DNA from: Isohypsibius dastychi
Lineage: Eukaryota; Tardigrada; Eutardigrada; Parachela; Isohypsibiidae
Length of the DNA: 19,732 nucleotides
Reading direction: 5' to 3'
NCBI GenBank assembly: GCA_034696485.1
Contig: JAQIWT010000464.1
Span: forward strand, 1 to 19,732
The notes below the pieces were generated by a model. That model was not told the DNA's origin, ran no database searches, and saw only the letters and a program-made list of their open reading frames with translations. This document shows positions 18,741-19,732 of the stretch, piece after piece (the stretch's first letter is position 1; each line of letters opens with the position of its first letter). The position numbers and the translations under genes are program-made.

Positions 18741-19732
18741 ATGAATTTTTCTCAGATAAACCAGACTTGTACCAATTCTTCCAGCTCCGATAAACACCAT
18801 TCCATCCAGCTACATCAATGGGGATACCTCACTCTCGTTGTTCTCCTAACCCTATCCGGAATCACCGCTAACATCTATGACCTTGTCCATCTATACAAAC
18901 GCCGAGCCCGTTGGTCAAGCCTCAACACCTTCATCACCGCATTAACAATCACAGACCTGCTCACTGCAATATGCGCTCCGGGACTTGGTGTCTTGACAAT
19001 AGCATCTCATCAGTGGATGTTTAGTCCATACGTATGCTTGCTTTTACTCTATCTAGATTTGGCGACTATACCGCTGGCCATCATCTTTCCACTTCTGATT
19101 CTGGATTACCATATCGGTTCAAAATGGCGGATCAGCAGTGCCGCTAGTGTGGCGGTCTGCTTGGTTATTGTACTCATCAACCATTTACTGTTTCTACCAG
19201 TCTATATCAACGACATGACCCTAGAGCTTTTACATTGCGCACTGAGTGTCCCGTTGAGGTTAATAATTTATATAATATTATGTATAGTCTTATATATATT
19301 ATTTAATTTACATAGTTTAATTTGATAATTTAATCATTTATATAATTGAATTTTCAACGATAATTGTTCCAGGTACGAATGGTGGGCCTCATACTTTTTC
19401 ATTGAATGTGTGTTACCATTGTTGGGAATCACATTTCTGCTAACAAGATTCTCTTATGGAGCATTGAGGGGTTCAGTCAGCAAGCCGACCAACGACATCG
19501 AACTTGACGGTATGATTAGTTTGTTTTTCCGTGACCTTTTTCTATATACGTAGGGGTTGTTATTTCTTCAGACGTTTCTCTGAAAAGGATCAGTAGTTCA
19601 AGTGTCCTAGTGGAGAAAGAGAAGGAGATCTGTTCAAGATCAGGAGCAGTCAGATTGGGTATAGCGGGGGTTGTCATGTGGGCACCCTTGGCAATTTATT
19701 TCGTCCTCAATCTTTTCAATGCTACGGATGAT
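18741..19732 (+). CDS. Rhodopsin-like (family A) G-protein-coupled receptor, 3' end outside window
   Basis: Exons 18741-19258, 19373-19509 and 19572 to the window end join in frame. The extracellular N-terminus carries three sequons (N2, N7, N12). TM1 has the conserved Asn (GITANIYDLV, N44). TM2 carries LTITDLL with Asp72. TM3 starts after Cys99 and ends in LDYH, where family A usually has DRY. TM4 follows, with Cys166 in the second extracellular loop as the likely disulfide partner. TM5 has a central Pro (CVLPLLGITFLL). TM6 reads GIAGVVMWAPLAIYFVLNLF and lacks the usual CWxP form. TM7 is beyond the window. This suggests a plasma-membrane receptor for an unknown ligand, related to the many divergent orphan receptors of invertebrates. 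Intron 1 (19259-19372) is strikingly AT-rich. Met18741 was chosen as the first ATG before TM1. Confidence 0.8.

Overview
The window is nuclear DNA from an animal. Its genes are broken by many short GT..AG introns, mostly 50-80 nt, whose flanking exons join in frame. The gene content (a MATH-BTB protein, a DUOXA/NIP-type dual-oxidase maturation factor, a peroxinectin-like heme peroxidase and a family-A GPCR) fits an ecdysozoan. The very compact introns and roughly balanced base composition suggest a tardigrade, but that is inference; nothing here fixes the species.

Layout from left to right. Positions 1-267 hold the last exon of an unidentified + strand gene. A two-exon MATH-BTB gene lies on the minus strand (2137-945). 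A weakly supported + strand stretch follows (2290-2826) and ends in a sulfatase-like C-terminal piece, probably a decayed or incompletely resolved gene. An 18-exon secreted animal heme peroxidase spans 3288-6839; the spliced frame was followed end to end and gives 784 residues. A small two-exon secreted protein with two tandem VWC-like half-domains is at 7500-7952. A gene-poor interval (7953-14525) follows; its right half is AT-rich and may be a 5' leader intron. The DUOX maturation factor gene is at 14526-16184 (6 coding exons, 456 aa). A convergent minus-strand gene for a small secreted cysteine protein runs 17970-16509. Its third intron is about 806 nt, against roughly 50 nt for its other two, because it contains a foldback-like element. 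Finally, 18741 to the window end carries the 5' part of a rhodopsin-like GPCR gene.

Two points stand out. First, the element at about 16934-17577 has two arms of degenerate 15-16 bp tandem units (core CGTAG on the left, its complement CTACG on the right). I count 13 units in each arm, facing each other around a core with a perfect 12-bp palindrome and GC-rich mini-hairpins. This is the architecture of Foldback-type transposons, with an unusually short unit. Second, the peroxidase keeps the distal His, catalytic Arg and proximal His, but has Val where the heme-linking Glu is expected and RHHN where REHN is usual.

A secreted heme peroxidase and a DUOX maturation factor about 8 kb apart could serve one extracellular pathway: DUOXA brings DUOX to the surface, DUOX makes H2O2, and the peroxidase uses it to cross-link matrix or cuticle. 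That pairing is known functionally in C. elegans, but physical proximity here may be chance.
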